Below, one piece after another: positions 6,956-13,478 of a DNA stretch of 18,204 nt (its first letter is position 1; every line of letters begins with the position of its first letter). The position numbers and the translations under genes are program-made. Source of the stretch: Pseudobdellovibrionaceae bacterium (GTDB lineage Bacteria > Bdellovibrionota > Bdellovibrionia > Bdellovibrionales > Bdellovibrionaceae). The notes beneath the pieces are model-generated. The model was not told the origin of the DNA. It did no database searches and saw only the letters and a list, made by a program, of their open reading frames with translations. Location: the NCBI GenBank assembly GCA_947374445.1, contig CANCBY010000031.1, positions 1-18,204 of the forward strand, written 5' to 3'.

Positions 6956-8518
6956 ATGGCGGGCGAAGTTTTAGCAGCACAAAAAAATCAATCCCAAGAC
7001 CTTGCAGAAATGCAGGCGCAGTATGCAAAAAAGCGCAAAGAAGTCCAAGAAACTCAAACCAAAGAAATCGAAAGCCTTAAAGATAATTACGCCGAACAAA
7101 TCGGCAAAATAAAAACTCAAAACGAAGCCGTCATTAATCACATCAAAAAAGACAATGCCAATGAGCTCGAAAACGTTCGTAGTACTCACACTTACAAAAT
7201 GCAAAACGAGAAAGAAGCCACCTCAAAGCAGTTGGACTCACTTAAAAAATACAGCGATTCTGATATAAAGGTCGAAGAGGCAAAGCTCAAAGAACAGCAA
7301 GCACAGATCGACAGCCGAATGAAAGAGCTCCAAGAGCGCGAAAACAACAATCGCTCACAAATTGCAAAAGCCACCTCTAAATATGCACAACAACAAGAAA
7401 AATCATTGCAAGACATGGATCGCAAGGTTCAAGAGAAAGTCGAAACCACAAAAAAGACCGGCAATGACAAACTCACTCAGGCCGAGCGAAGCAATGAAGG
7501 AAAGCTTGCAAAGCTAAATCAAGATTTTGGTGAGCGTTACTCCAAGGAGAGCGAAAATCGACAAGAAATCCTCACAATACAAAAGGAAAATATCAAAGAA
7601 GAGCTCGGCAAAACCTCAACGATGAACCAAGAGCAAGTCTCTAAAGAGCGGGCCCGTGGAGAAAAATCAGTTCAGACCGTCCACTCAAAGTACAAAAACG
7701 ATATCGACCGACAAAGTAAAATCGGCGAAGAACGTCTGCAAAACCTAAGGACTGACAACGAAAAACGCGTTGAATACGAAAAAACAAAAGGCGAAAAAAT
7801 TGTCGAAAAGACTCGCGATGTAAATCAAATACGTGTTGAAGACGTCAATAAAATGGGCGAACGCAGGGTTACAGAAAACAAAGACACCGTTGAAAGAAAA
7901 TTAGCTCAGCAAGACGTTTCATCAAAACATGACCTCGAGCAAAAGCAAAAAGCTTATAACGAACGCAAAAAAGACCAAGAATCAGAGTATCAAACAACCT
8001 TTGCAAAAAATAAAGAGGCTTACCAAAAAAATCTCAAACATCAAAACGAACAGTACAAATGGACCTACGACAACAATGCTAGAGCGCAACGAGAATCAGT
8101 GAATGTGCAAAAAGAAATGCTCACAAAAGAACTTGCGCAAAACCAAGCAGCCATTGTTGGAAAGATAAACCATTACGACGAAATCAAAGAAGACCCTTTC
8201 TATCGTATTGAAAATCGCGGCACCAACCTTAGCGAAAATTCTTCGTCATACATCCTGACGACATATGTTCCATCCCATGAAAAAGACAACGTAAAAATCA
8301 AAGTTCACCACGACCATGCTGCCGTCGAAGGTGTTCGTTCTTTTCAAGAAAACAGGCAAGAAGAAGACCGCAAGTTTTCAACCAACAGCTACCAAACATT
8401 CCGCGAAGAATTTAAATTTGAAAAGCCTGTCATCCCCGAAGCTATGGAAAGAACCCGCGAAGGCGACTACGTCCGAGTCGTCATCCCTAAGCTTGCCTCG
8501 AGAGACAATAAGTTTTAA
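6956..8518 (+). CDS. Long coiled-coil protein with C-terminal alpha-crystallin (Hsp20-like) domain
   Basis: 520 residues with no signal peptide or membrane segment, so probably cytoplasmic. Residues 1 to about 405 are almost uninterrupted Lys/Glu/Gln/Asn-rich helix with few prolines, typical of a long coiled coil or rod. At about residue 413 (DPFYRI) the composition changes. The last ~105 residues follow the alpha-crystallin plan: a strand ending in YVPSHEKDNVKIKV (compare the Hsp20 pattern with a P-G-x-x-K-x-D-I-x-V block), a loop with VEGVR, a Phe-Arg-Glu-Glu-Phe segment in place of the usual F-x-R-x-F, and a final EGDYVRVVIPKL strand matching the G-x-L-x-I-x-x-P-K end. Canonical small heat-shock proteins are 140-200 residues, so this is an unusual fusion. 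Function unknown; a cytoskeletal or scaffold rod with a chaperone-like head is one idea. The ACD call rests on pattern, not on a search. Confidence 0.7.
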   Translation: MAGEVLAAQKNQSQDLAEMQAQYAKKRKEVQETQTKEIESLKDNYAEQIGKIKTQNEAVINHIKKDNANELENVRSTHTYKMQNEKEATSKQLDSLKKYSDSDIKVEEAKLKEQQAQIDSRMKELQERENNNRSQIAKATSKYAQQQEKSLQDMDRKVQEKVETTKKTGNDKLTQAERSNEGKLAKLNQDFGERYSKESENRQEILTIQKENIKEELGKTSTMNQEQVSKERARGEKSVQTVHSKYKNDIDRQSKIGEERLQNLRTDNEKRVEYEKTKGEKIVEKTRDVNQIRVEDVNKMGERRVTENKDTVERKLAQQDVSSKHDLEQKQKAYNERKKDQESEYQTTFAKNKEAYQKNLKHQNEQYKWTYDNNARAQRESVNVQKEMLTKELAQNQAAIVGKINHYDEIKEDPFYRIENRGTNLSENSSSYILTTYVPSHEKDNVKIKVHHDHAAVEGVRSFQENRQEEDRKFSTNSYQTFREEFKFEKPVIPEAMERTREGDYVRVVIPKLASRDNKF

Positions 8519-8547
8519 CGATGGCGTGCGAACTTAAACTCAGTGTT

Positions 8548-9609
8548 TTAAAGAGGGCCTTCAAAATATTGGCCCTGCTCAACCCACCAGATCTCTTGCG
8601 TTGGAGCCGTTGTAACTGGGGACGCACGCCCTTGCGTGATTGGTCTCCATGCTTTCAGATCAAACAAATACTCGCCCTGAGCCAAGGCTTGAACTCGCAC
8701 CGCTCCTGATTTTCTCGACCAGGTGAGCGGCTGACCCGCTTTTAAAATTTCGGGACGAGATTGCGGAGAAAAAAAGTAAACCGAGCCTGGCCCGAACACT
8801 CTGCCCACCCCGCTTTTGTTGTAACAAAACGCCGAATCTTGATCGGCTCCAATTCCGTGCAGTTTCTCAGGTGCAAGATTTTGACCGATCAGTGCTTTTG
8901 CTAAGAACCCGATCATCCGCCCATGACGATTTCTTTGTGAGAAGTGAGTGTCAGTGATGATGCCTTCCATGTCGGGTCCGATGATCACATGAGAATCTAA
9001 ATCTACAAACTTAGCCGTAGGATTTTTGAGGACATCTTCGGAGGTCACCATGCCGCCCGTCGAAGGAGAAGGGTACCGCGCTCGAAAGTCTATCCCCGCA
9101 AGGAGTGCCATGCCTGCACTTGTTCCTCCGACAGGAACATTGCGCTGTCGGATGGCTCGGTACAATTCGGATTCAAGAGCTGTTTTATGAAACCATGAAA
9201 TGTAGGTGCTTTGATCTCCACCCGAAAAAAATATAAGTTCGGCGTGACCTAAAGCTTTAACTACTCGAGGGTCGTTGGCATCTTGGCGGCCTACGAGCGA
9301 GAGAACCGTGACCGAGTTCACACGCGGCAAACCTTGATTTTCGGAGTCGTCATAAATCCAAGACGCGTATCCGCCGGCTTCACCATCGGTTCGAATGATA
9401 ACGATATCGCCCCCGGCAGCACTATTGAGCATGTACTTCCAGCCGCCCACCCAAAGGTTGTCATCTCCGCCGCCAGCTAAGCAGTTCACTTGCTGAGTTC
9501 GTGTTACAATGTCGTTGGGATTTCCCGTTCGATAGATCGAAAGAGCTTTTGCCTGAAAGCAAATAGCAAGGAGAGTCGTAGTTAATAAAAAAACCAGAAC
9601 TACTCTCAC
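8548..9609 (-). CDS. Exported cyanophycinase-like peptidase (family S51)
   Basis: 353 residues from GTG 9609. I prefer this to the in-frame GTG 9624 because AAGG sits six bases upstream of it, while 9624 has no Shine-Dalgarno. The leader (VVLVFLLTTTLLAICFQ, then AKA) is a signal peptide, so the enzyme is periplasmic or secreted. S51 hallmarks are present: SGGDQS around residues 129-134, the nucleophile elbow GGTSAG with Ser164, and DTHFSQRNRHGRM with His222. In cyanophycinases the His block is usually DQHF and the third catalytic residue is a Glu in a GIDEDTA-like block; here the blocks read DTHF and GADQDSA, giving Gln257. Family members cleave beta-linked Asp-Arg dipeptides from cyanophycin or act as isoaspartyl peptidases; substrate here is unknown and activity may be altered. 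The C-terminal ~70 residues after the S51 fold look like an extra strand-rich tail. Probably follows the 87-residue gene in one transcript (34-base gap). Confidence 0.85.
   Translation of the reverse strand: MRVVLVFLLTTTLLAICFQAKALSIYRTGNPNDIVTRTQQVNCLAGGGDDNLWVGGWKYMLNSAAGGDIVIIRTDGEAGGYASWIYDDSENQGLPRVNSVTVLSLVGRQDANDPRVVKALGHAELIFFSGGDQSTYISWFHKTALESELYRAIRQRNVPVGGTSAGMALLAGIDFRARYPSPSTGGMVTSEDVLKNPTAKFVDLDSHVIIGPDMEGIITDTHFSQRNRHGRMIGFLAKALIGQNLAPEKLHGIGADQDSAFCYNKSGVGRVFGPGSVYFFSPQSRPEILKAGQPLTWSRKSGAVRVQALAQGEYLFDLKAWRPITQGRASPVTTAPTQEIWWVEQGQYFEGPL
8554..8576 (-). terminator. Possible weak terminator at the end of the S51 gene
   Basis: AGGGCC and GGCCCT form a 6-bp stem with an 11-base loop, spanning the last codons of the cyanophycinase-like gene. 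Read on the minus strand the stem is followed by CTTTAAAA, a short and imperfect U-tract. It sits between two convergent genes, so it could act weakly on minus-strand transcription; the plus side has no T-tract. Confidence 0.25.
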
Positions 9610-9643
9610 AATCCACCTTCGCACTTAAAAAAAATTAGTGATG

Positions 9644-9907
9644 TTAAACCTTCAAAAGGTAGCGCACTTCACGAGTCATAAATTTCATGCGCGATTGAAG
9701 ATCTTGTAAATGAGCCAAGTTTTTTTGCAACTCGGCAACGGGGTCAACGATGTTAACCGTAATGTCAGCCATCTCATTGTAGGCAAAACCAGAAGAAGAA
9801 TGAAGAGAATGCGAAGTCTCGCCAAACTCATGATTGTATTTTTGATCAGCGGCCCGATTAGTTTCAGGCGTAGCATCAAAAGCACTGATTGGCTGAATGA
9901 TTCTCAT
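9644..9907 (-). CDS. Small conserved-looking protein of unknown function, 87 residues
   Basis: ATG 9907 has an excellent Shine-Dalgarno (GAGGAGA about five bases upstream) and a sigma70-like promoter behind it, which together argue strongly for a real gene despite its size. No signal peptide or membrane span. The N-terminal half is polar and probably disordered (Thr, Ser, His, Asn rich), and the last ~35 residues (from VDPVAELQKN to the end) form a likely amphipathic helix or coiled coil. I recognise no family. The S51 gene begins 34 bases after the stop, so the two may form an operon, although the gap carries a run of eight T that could attenuate read-through. Confidence 0.7.
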   Translation of the reverse strand: MRIIQPISAFDATPETNRAADQKYNHEFGETSHSLHSSSGFAYNEMADITVNIVDPVAELQKNLAHLQDLQSRMKFMTREVRYLLKV

Positions 9908-9951
9908 AGTGTCTCCTCGTTATATCTTGCAACGTCTCGTTTTACAGACCC

Positions 9952-9980
9952 GGTATAAAAGTCTAGGTGCTATCTCTCAA
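9952..9980 (-). promoter_or_regulatory. Sigma70-like promoter for the 87-residue gene
   Basis: On the minus strand TTGAGA (complement of 9975-9980) and TATACC (complement of 9952-9957) are separated by exactly 17 bases, matching 5/6 and 4/6 of the consensus. A start near 9944 would give a 5' leader of about 37 nucleotides carrying the GAGGAGA ribosome binding site. Confidence 0.5.
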
Positions 9981-10033
9981 AACTCACAACTTAAATTTAG
10001 TGACATAAAATAATTTCAAATCTGCACTCCCGC

Positions 10034-10675
10034 TCAATACTCACAACGCATAGATTGGACATCAGCTTCGGCGACCTTGTCTCTGACTGTTAAGCTCGCC
10101 AGAAACGTGGCCATCACGCTCCCCGAGTCATCTCGGTGCTTCAATCCAAAAACATGCCCTAATTCATGAATCAAAAGGCTCTCAATATGCACATCTGAGC
10201 CCGAAGCGGGTTGCTGCCAGTAGAACGTAAAGTTTTTGCCATTCAAACGAATGTCCGCCTCTTTAATGGTGTCTCCGACCCAATAAACTGAGGTTCGTGC
10301 CTGCTCTTGGGTTTTATTGTCCTCCCAAGTATTCATCATATAAATGATATTTGATCCGTCTTGACGAGGCGTAAGAGGACCCGACACTCCATAAGTGCCC
10401 ACCTGAAACAAGGGGTGGCCCACGGCGATCTCCCATTTTTTCATGGCACTTTGCAAAGCTCCATAAAACTGCGGCGGAAAAGATTCATGAACATTAAGAG
10501 TGATAGGAGTCTGACCCTTCCAAGAAATTCGCTCACCATAAACATTTTGTACGAAGCCACAATCATCTTGGGCCTTGTAACTGGGTTGCAAAAATGAAAG
10601 GGGATTAGGTCCACAGGCCTGCAAACCAAATAGGGCCAATGGGATCAAAATGAATCCAAGAACTGTTTTCTTCAT
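10034..10675 (-). CDS. Matrixin-like zinc metalloprotease lipoprotein
   Basis: 213 residues from ATG 10675. This start, rather than ATG 10843, gives MKK, a hydrophobic core and the lipobox LQAC, so the mature protein should begin at lipidated Cys21. Gly at the next position means no Asp inner-membrane retention signal, suggesting outer-membrane anchoring. The zinc site is HELGHVFGLKH (His170, Glu171, His174, His180), the metzincin/matrixin HExxHxxGxxH motif. SVM at 186-188 supplies the Met-turn. The protein is close to a bare catalytic domain; I see no cysteine-switch prodomain, though Cys39 and Cys211 could pair. In a predator such an enzyme could process envelope proteins; substrate unknown. 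The AAGG just before the ATG is too close to be a good ribosome binding site. Confidence 0.85.
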   Translation of the reverse strand: MKKTVLGFILIPLALFGLQACGPNPLSFLQPSYKAQDDCGFVQNVYGERISWKGQTPITLNVHESFPPQFYGALQSAMKKWEIAVGHPLFQVGTYGVSGPLTPRQDGSNIIYMMNTWEDNKTQEQARTSVYWVGDTIKEADIRLNGKNFTFYWQQPASGSDVHIESLLIHELGHVFGLKHRDDSGSVMATFLASLTVRDKVAEADVQSMRCEY

Positions 10676-11197
10676 GACCTTAGCTACTACAAGCTTGAGG
10701 CCGCACCGCCAAAACCTCGCAAAAAATTCCAAGTATCTAATTTTGCTAATGAATTTATGTTTTCTGAAAGATTCTGTAAAACTTTGAAAAACCCAAAAAC
10801 CAACAAGATTCGACATCTCATTTCGAGAAAAACCACAAGTCATTGTTTTTACTCAATTTATTGGTGTCTTGATTTTAGACACTAGATCTCAAGCACGTGC
10901 TCAAATTGCGGCTTCGGAAAGCTCTCAATGATTTTAAAAAATTATTTTATCTTTTTTTGGGGTCAAATTAACCCCAAAAGCCTTGGCCTTCGTCTTGCTC
11001 TATAAGAAGTAAGACCGAGCAGCTACCGCGACCGCGGGGACCAGGCAAGCTCACAAATCCCACCCCACATCCTACCTTTACTGGTAGGGAGAGAGAAATC
11101 CTCCCTCCCTCCAGCTCGCGGAAAACTTGCAGCTTATAGGAGCTATTCAATTTTTTTGTATTAGAGGCGCATCGCTCTCGACGAAACCAAGCCGTGC
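10676..11197. other. Gene-poor region with dense secondary structure; candidate structured RNA at about 10955-11157
   Basis: No convincing coding region in 522 bases. Visible structures: GTGTCT/AGACAC (10864-10869 with 10877-10882); the palindrome AGCACGTGCT (10892-10901); an AT-rich stretch 10929-10958; a perfect 9-bp stem TTTTGGGGT/ACCCCAAAA (10955-10963 with 10971-10979, 7-base loop); GTCTTGC/GTAAGAC (10992-10998 with 11009-11015); CCTACC/GGTAGG (11071-11076 with 11083-11088). Two long-range pairings also exist: CTCTATAAG with CTTATAGGAG (10998-11006, 11133-11142) and CCGCGA with TCGCGG (11026-11031, 11116-11121). A run of seven T follows at 11151-11157, favouring plus-strand transcription, while the minus strand has a G-rich run (complement of 11100-11112) able to form a two-tier quadruplex. 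Length and closing stem recall 6S-type RNA, but I could not match 6S, tmRNA, SRP, RNase P or c-di-GMP riboswitch signatures. Confidence 0.3.
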
Positions 11198-11902
11198 TTA
11201 GTTCATCGAAATTCGATAACCAACGCCACGAACGGTTTCAATTTTATCGCCCATGTCAGTGAGCTTTTTTCTGAGTGAGGCCATGTGCACGTCGATTGTT
11301 CGATCTGTCACATTCAAATTGCCAAGAGCTTTTTCACGCAAACGATCTCTCGTCAGCACTTGTCCTGATTGCCTTAGCAACTCACTTAAAATCTTGAACT
11401 CAGTCAATGTCAGACTGATTTCGATGCCACGATGAAAAACTTTGTGCACATTTAGATCAATCGTCAAATCTTGAACCGAAATGTTTTTTTGCTGACCTTT
11501 GTGAGCTGCTTGGCTGCGACGAGCTAATGCGTTGATCCGAGCCACAAGTTCTTTTACAGAAAAAGGCTTTGTGACGTAGTCATCAGCACCAGAGTTTAGC
11601 ATTTTTACTTTGTCTGATTCTCCTACTAGGCCTGTTACCATCATAATAGGCAATTCACTGAAACGAATATTCGAGCGAATTTCACGAATCAAATCCCCAC
11701 CCGATTTACCTGGCATCATTTGATCTAATAATAGAACGTCCGGATAAAAGCTCTCGAGCTTTTTGAGCAGCTCGTCACCATTCTCAAGCCCCATGCATTC
11801 GTAGCCATCTTCTTGAAGCTGCCCAACAAGGAACTCACGAATCTCTTTTTCATCTTCAATTATAAGCACCCGCATCCTGAGGTTCTCCCTGATCAATTCC
11901 AT
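11198..11902 (-). CDS. OmpR/PhoB-family response regulator (orphan)
   Basis: 234 residues: a receiver domain (about 10-125) and a winged-helix DNA-binding domain (about 140-234). Receiver landmarks are complete: acidic pocket Glu16-Asp17, phosphoacceptor Asp60 in LLLDQMMPG, Thr90, and Lys112 in TKPF. The effector half shows the family pattern LTLTEFKILSELL, then VLTRDRL, then DRTIDVHMASLRKKL and VRGVGYR. ATG 11902 is preceded by GGAG eight to nine bases upstream and by a good promoter; ATG 11875 (MRVLIIEDE) is the position most homologues would use, and GGGAG also precedes it, so either is possible. No histidine kinase lies next to it in the window. Likely a transcription factor, possibly autoregulated through the TTAA elements described separately. 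Confidence 0.93.
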   Translation of the reverse strand: MELIRENLRMRVLIIEDEKEIREFLVGQLQEDGYECMGLENGDELLKKLESFYPDVLLLDQMMPGKSGGDLIREIRSNIRFSELPIMMVTGLVGESDKVKMLNSGADDYVTKPFSVKELVARINALARRSQAAHKGQQKNISVQDLTIDLNVHKVFHRGIEISLTLTEFKILSELLRQSGQVLTRDRLREKALGNLNVTDRTIDVHMASLRKKLTDMGDKIETVRGVGYRISMN

Positions 11903-11925
11903 TTGATTTATCTCCGTTGGCTCAG

Positions 11926-11953
11926 ATTATAGGCATCATCAACTTAATGTAAA
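11926..11953 (-). promoter_or_regulatory. Sigma70-like promoter of the response regulator
   Basis: On the minus strand TTTACA (complement of 11948-11953, 5/6 to consensus) and a perfect TATAAT (complement of 11926-11931) are 16 bases apart. A start near 11919 would leave a short leader of about 17 nucleotides holding the GGAG ribosome binding site, consistent with translation from ATG 11902. Confidence 0.65.
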
Positions 11954-11970
11954 ATTAAGATCCTCTTAAT
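11943..11970 (-). promoter_or_regulatory. Phased TTAA elements upstream of the response-regulator promoter
   Basis: On the minus strand TTAA occurs three times at 11-base intervals (TTAAGAGGATC, TTAATTTTACA, TTAAGTTGATG), the last two flanking and overlapping the -35 hexamer. The same bases form the perfect 17-base dyad ATTAAGATCCTCTTAAT (11954-11970). Direct repeats at an 11-bp period are the usual binding arrangement for PhoB/PhoP/OmpR-type regulators. A further palindrome, TTAAATATTTAA, lies at 11988-11999. Being the site for this regulator is inference. Confidence 0.4.
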
Positions 11971-12017
11971 ATTAGAATTATTTTAACTTAAATATTTAAC
12001 AAGATTTCACATCTAGC

Positions 12018-12911
12018 TCAGTGCATTGAGGATTTGCGAAGCGCCTCTTTGAGATCCGCAAGCTCGGCCGTTGAGACCTGATAAGATCTACCGCAGACCT
12101 GACATTGGATTTTAGCTTCTTCCTCTGAATCAATCATCTCTTGAAGATCTTTTTGACCCAAAGTTCCTAAAGCTCTCATCACCCGATCTACGGTGCACGG
12201 GCAAAAGTACTGAACTTCATGATCATGTGGAATTTGCGTGTGCGGCAAGCCCGTCAAATAAGGTGCAATGAGATCAGCCGGACGAGCTCCATCCAAAATC
12301 ATTTTAGAAATATTGCCCTTAACCTGATCGGCGTTAGTTTGAATTTTTTCGACGATTTCTTCTTCGACCCCAGGCATTACTTCAATCAAGATTCCACCTG
12401 CAGCTTTGACCCGGCCATAGGAGTCCAAAAAAACTCCTAGGTTCACAAGGCTGCGAATTTGATGCGACTGATGCAAGTAATGAGCGATATCCTCGCCCAC
12501 TTCGCCACTCTCCATTTCAACTGTGCCATGAAAAGGCAAACGTTGGAATGGCTGATGGCGAGTCACATTTAAAAGACCAAAACCCAATGCTTTACCCAAT
12601 GATAAAGCATCTTCTTTGACCGGAGCTAAATAATGTGGATTCGGGCAGTAGCCGCGCACTTTTCCCTCGAAATCCGCCTCAGCAAAAACGCTCCCCAGCG
12701 GCCCGTTGCCCTTAAACAAAAGTCCGACTTGTTGGCCTTCTTTTAGATGACTTGCAAGAAGCAAGGCGCCAACCATTGCACGCCCTACGCCTAAAGTAGC
12801 AAGAGGATATGAGTTTTGGATTTGCTGCATTTCAGCCACCGCGTGGGTGGCATCAACTGCGGCAATCCGAACAGTAAAATCATTTGTCACAAAACGGTGA
12901 ATTCGAGCCAT
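12018..12911 (-). CDS. hslO: Redox-regulated chaperone Hsp33
   Basis: 297 residues, the usual Hsp33 length. This cytoplasmic holdase is activated when oxidation releases zinc from four cysteines and unfolds the C-terminal redox switch. The switch is intact: Cys237 and Cys239 (CxC in FCPCTVDRV), then Cys270 and Cys273 (CxxC in IQCQVCGRSY), with 30 residues between the pairs as in E. coli. The N-terminal domain carries expected features such as LLLASHLKEGQQVGL, the FKGNGPLG segment and VRGYCPNP. ATG 12911 begins MARIHRF, consistent with family starts; the upstream ribosome binding site is weak. Divergent from the phosphatase gene with 66 bases between. Confidence 0.95.
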   Translation of the reverse strand: MARIHRFVTNDFTVRIAAVDATHAVAEMQQIQNSYPLATLGVGRAMVGALLLASHLKEGQQVGLLFKGNGPLGSVFAEADFEGKVRGYCPNPHYLAPVKEDALSLGKALGFGLLNVTRHQPFQRLPFHGTVEMESGEVGEDIAHYLHQSHQIRSLVNLGVFLDSYGRVKAAGGILIEVMPGVEEEIVEKIQTNADQVKGNISKMILDGARPADLIAPYLTGLPHTQIPHDHEVQYFCPCTVDRVMRALGTLGQKDLQEMIDSEEEAKIQCQVCGRSYQVSTAELADLKEALRKSSMH

Positions 12912-12977
12912 GGGTCAGCAACCTACACGCCTATTTCGGCCTTGCCAACCTCTGTCCCACAAGCTCCAATAGTTTTT

Positions 12978-13478
12978 ATGAAATTGGTGCTCTTTAGACA
13001 TGCAGAACGTGAGAATAGCGGGACTTCAAACCCACCGCTCTCAGCTCGTGGCATTCAGCAGGCAAAGGCCCTAGTGGATTTGGTGCAAAAAAGCCGCCTC
13101 CCTCTTCCGCAGCGCCTCATTTGCTCTCCGAAGCTGCGCACTCACATGACCTTTATAGACCTCGCTTCTCATCTCAAAATTTCACTGCAGATCAGGCCAG
13201 AGTTGGATGAGCGGTCCCCCATCGAAGACCGAAAGCTTTTTGCCAATCGAGTGCGTTCGACACTCGGTGGTTTGCAACAACAAACCGGCGCCGCATCTCT
13301 CTGTACATTTATCTGTACACATGTCGACTGGCTCGAGGCTGCCATGCAAGAAATCACCTGCGAGACAGACTTGGCTCACGACCGCTATCTTGACTGTTGG
13401 GCCCCTGGGCATTTTATGATTTTTGACACCAGCCAAGCACTTTGGACACTCGAAAAAATGGAGACCTTGTCGCTATGA
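12978..13478 (+). CDS. SixA-like histidine phosphatase
   Basis: 166 residues from ATG 12978 (MKLVLFRHAE), which places the catalytic RH at residues 7-8 as usual for the family; a longer frame opening at 12816 would overlap hslO and is unlikely. Further landmarks of the histidine-phosphatase fold: CSPKLRT with Arg54 after the first strand pair, Glu77 in LDERS, and the second His115 in CTHVDW. Compact size without insertions resembles SixA, which removes phosphate from the Hpt domain of ArcB-type kinases, but small-molecule phosphatases share the same motifs. Substrate unknown. The stop TGA overlaps the next start as ATGA, so the two genes are probably translationally coupled. No clear Shine-Dalgarno. 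Confidence 0.8.
   Translation: MKLVLFRHAERENSGTSNPPLSARGIQQAKALVDLVQKSRLPLPQRLICSPKLRTHMTFIDLASHLKISLQIRPELDERSPIEDRKLFANRVRSTLGGLQQQTGAASLCTFICTHVDWLEAAMQEITCETDLAHDRYLDCWAPGHFMIFDTSQALWTLEKMETLSL

Noticed and set aside
10676..10843. N-terminal extension of the matrixin gene to ATG 10843
   Set aside because: It would bury the lipoprotein signal and lipobox inside the protein; ATG 10675 gives a standard lipoprotein.
10955..10979. TTTTGGGGT/ACCCCAAAA hairpin as an intrinsic terminator, or as a tRNA T-arm
   Set aside because: On both strands the stem is followed by A residues, not T. The 5-bp stem with 7-base loop resembles a T-arm, but the loop lacks TTC and no acceptor, D or anticodon arm fits.
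10968..11150. 60-residue minus-strand frame in the structured region
   Set aside because: TTG start, no ribosome binding site, low-complexity composition following the G-rich repeats; more likely a by-product of RNA structure.
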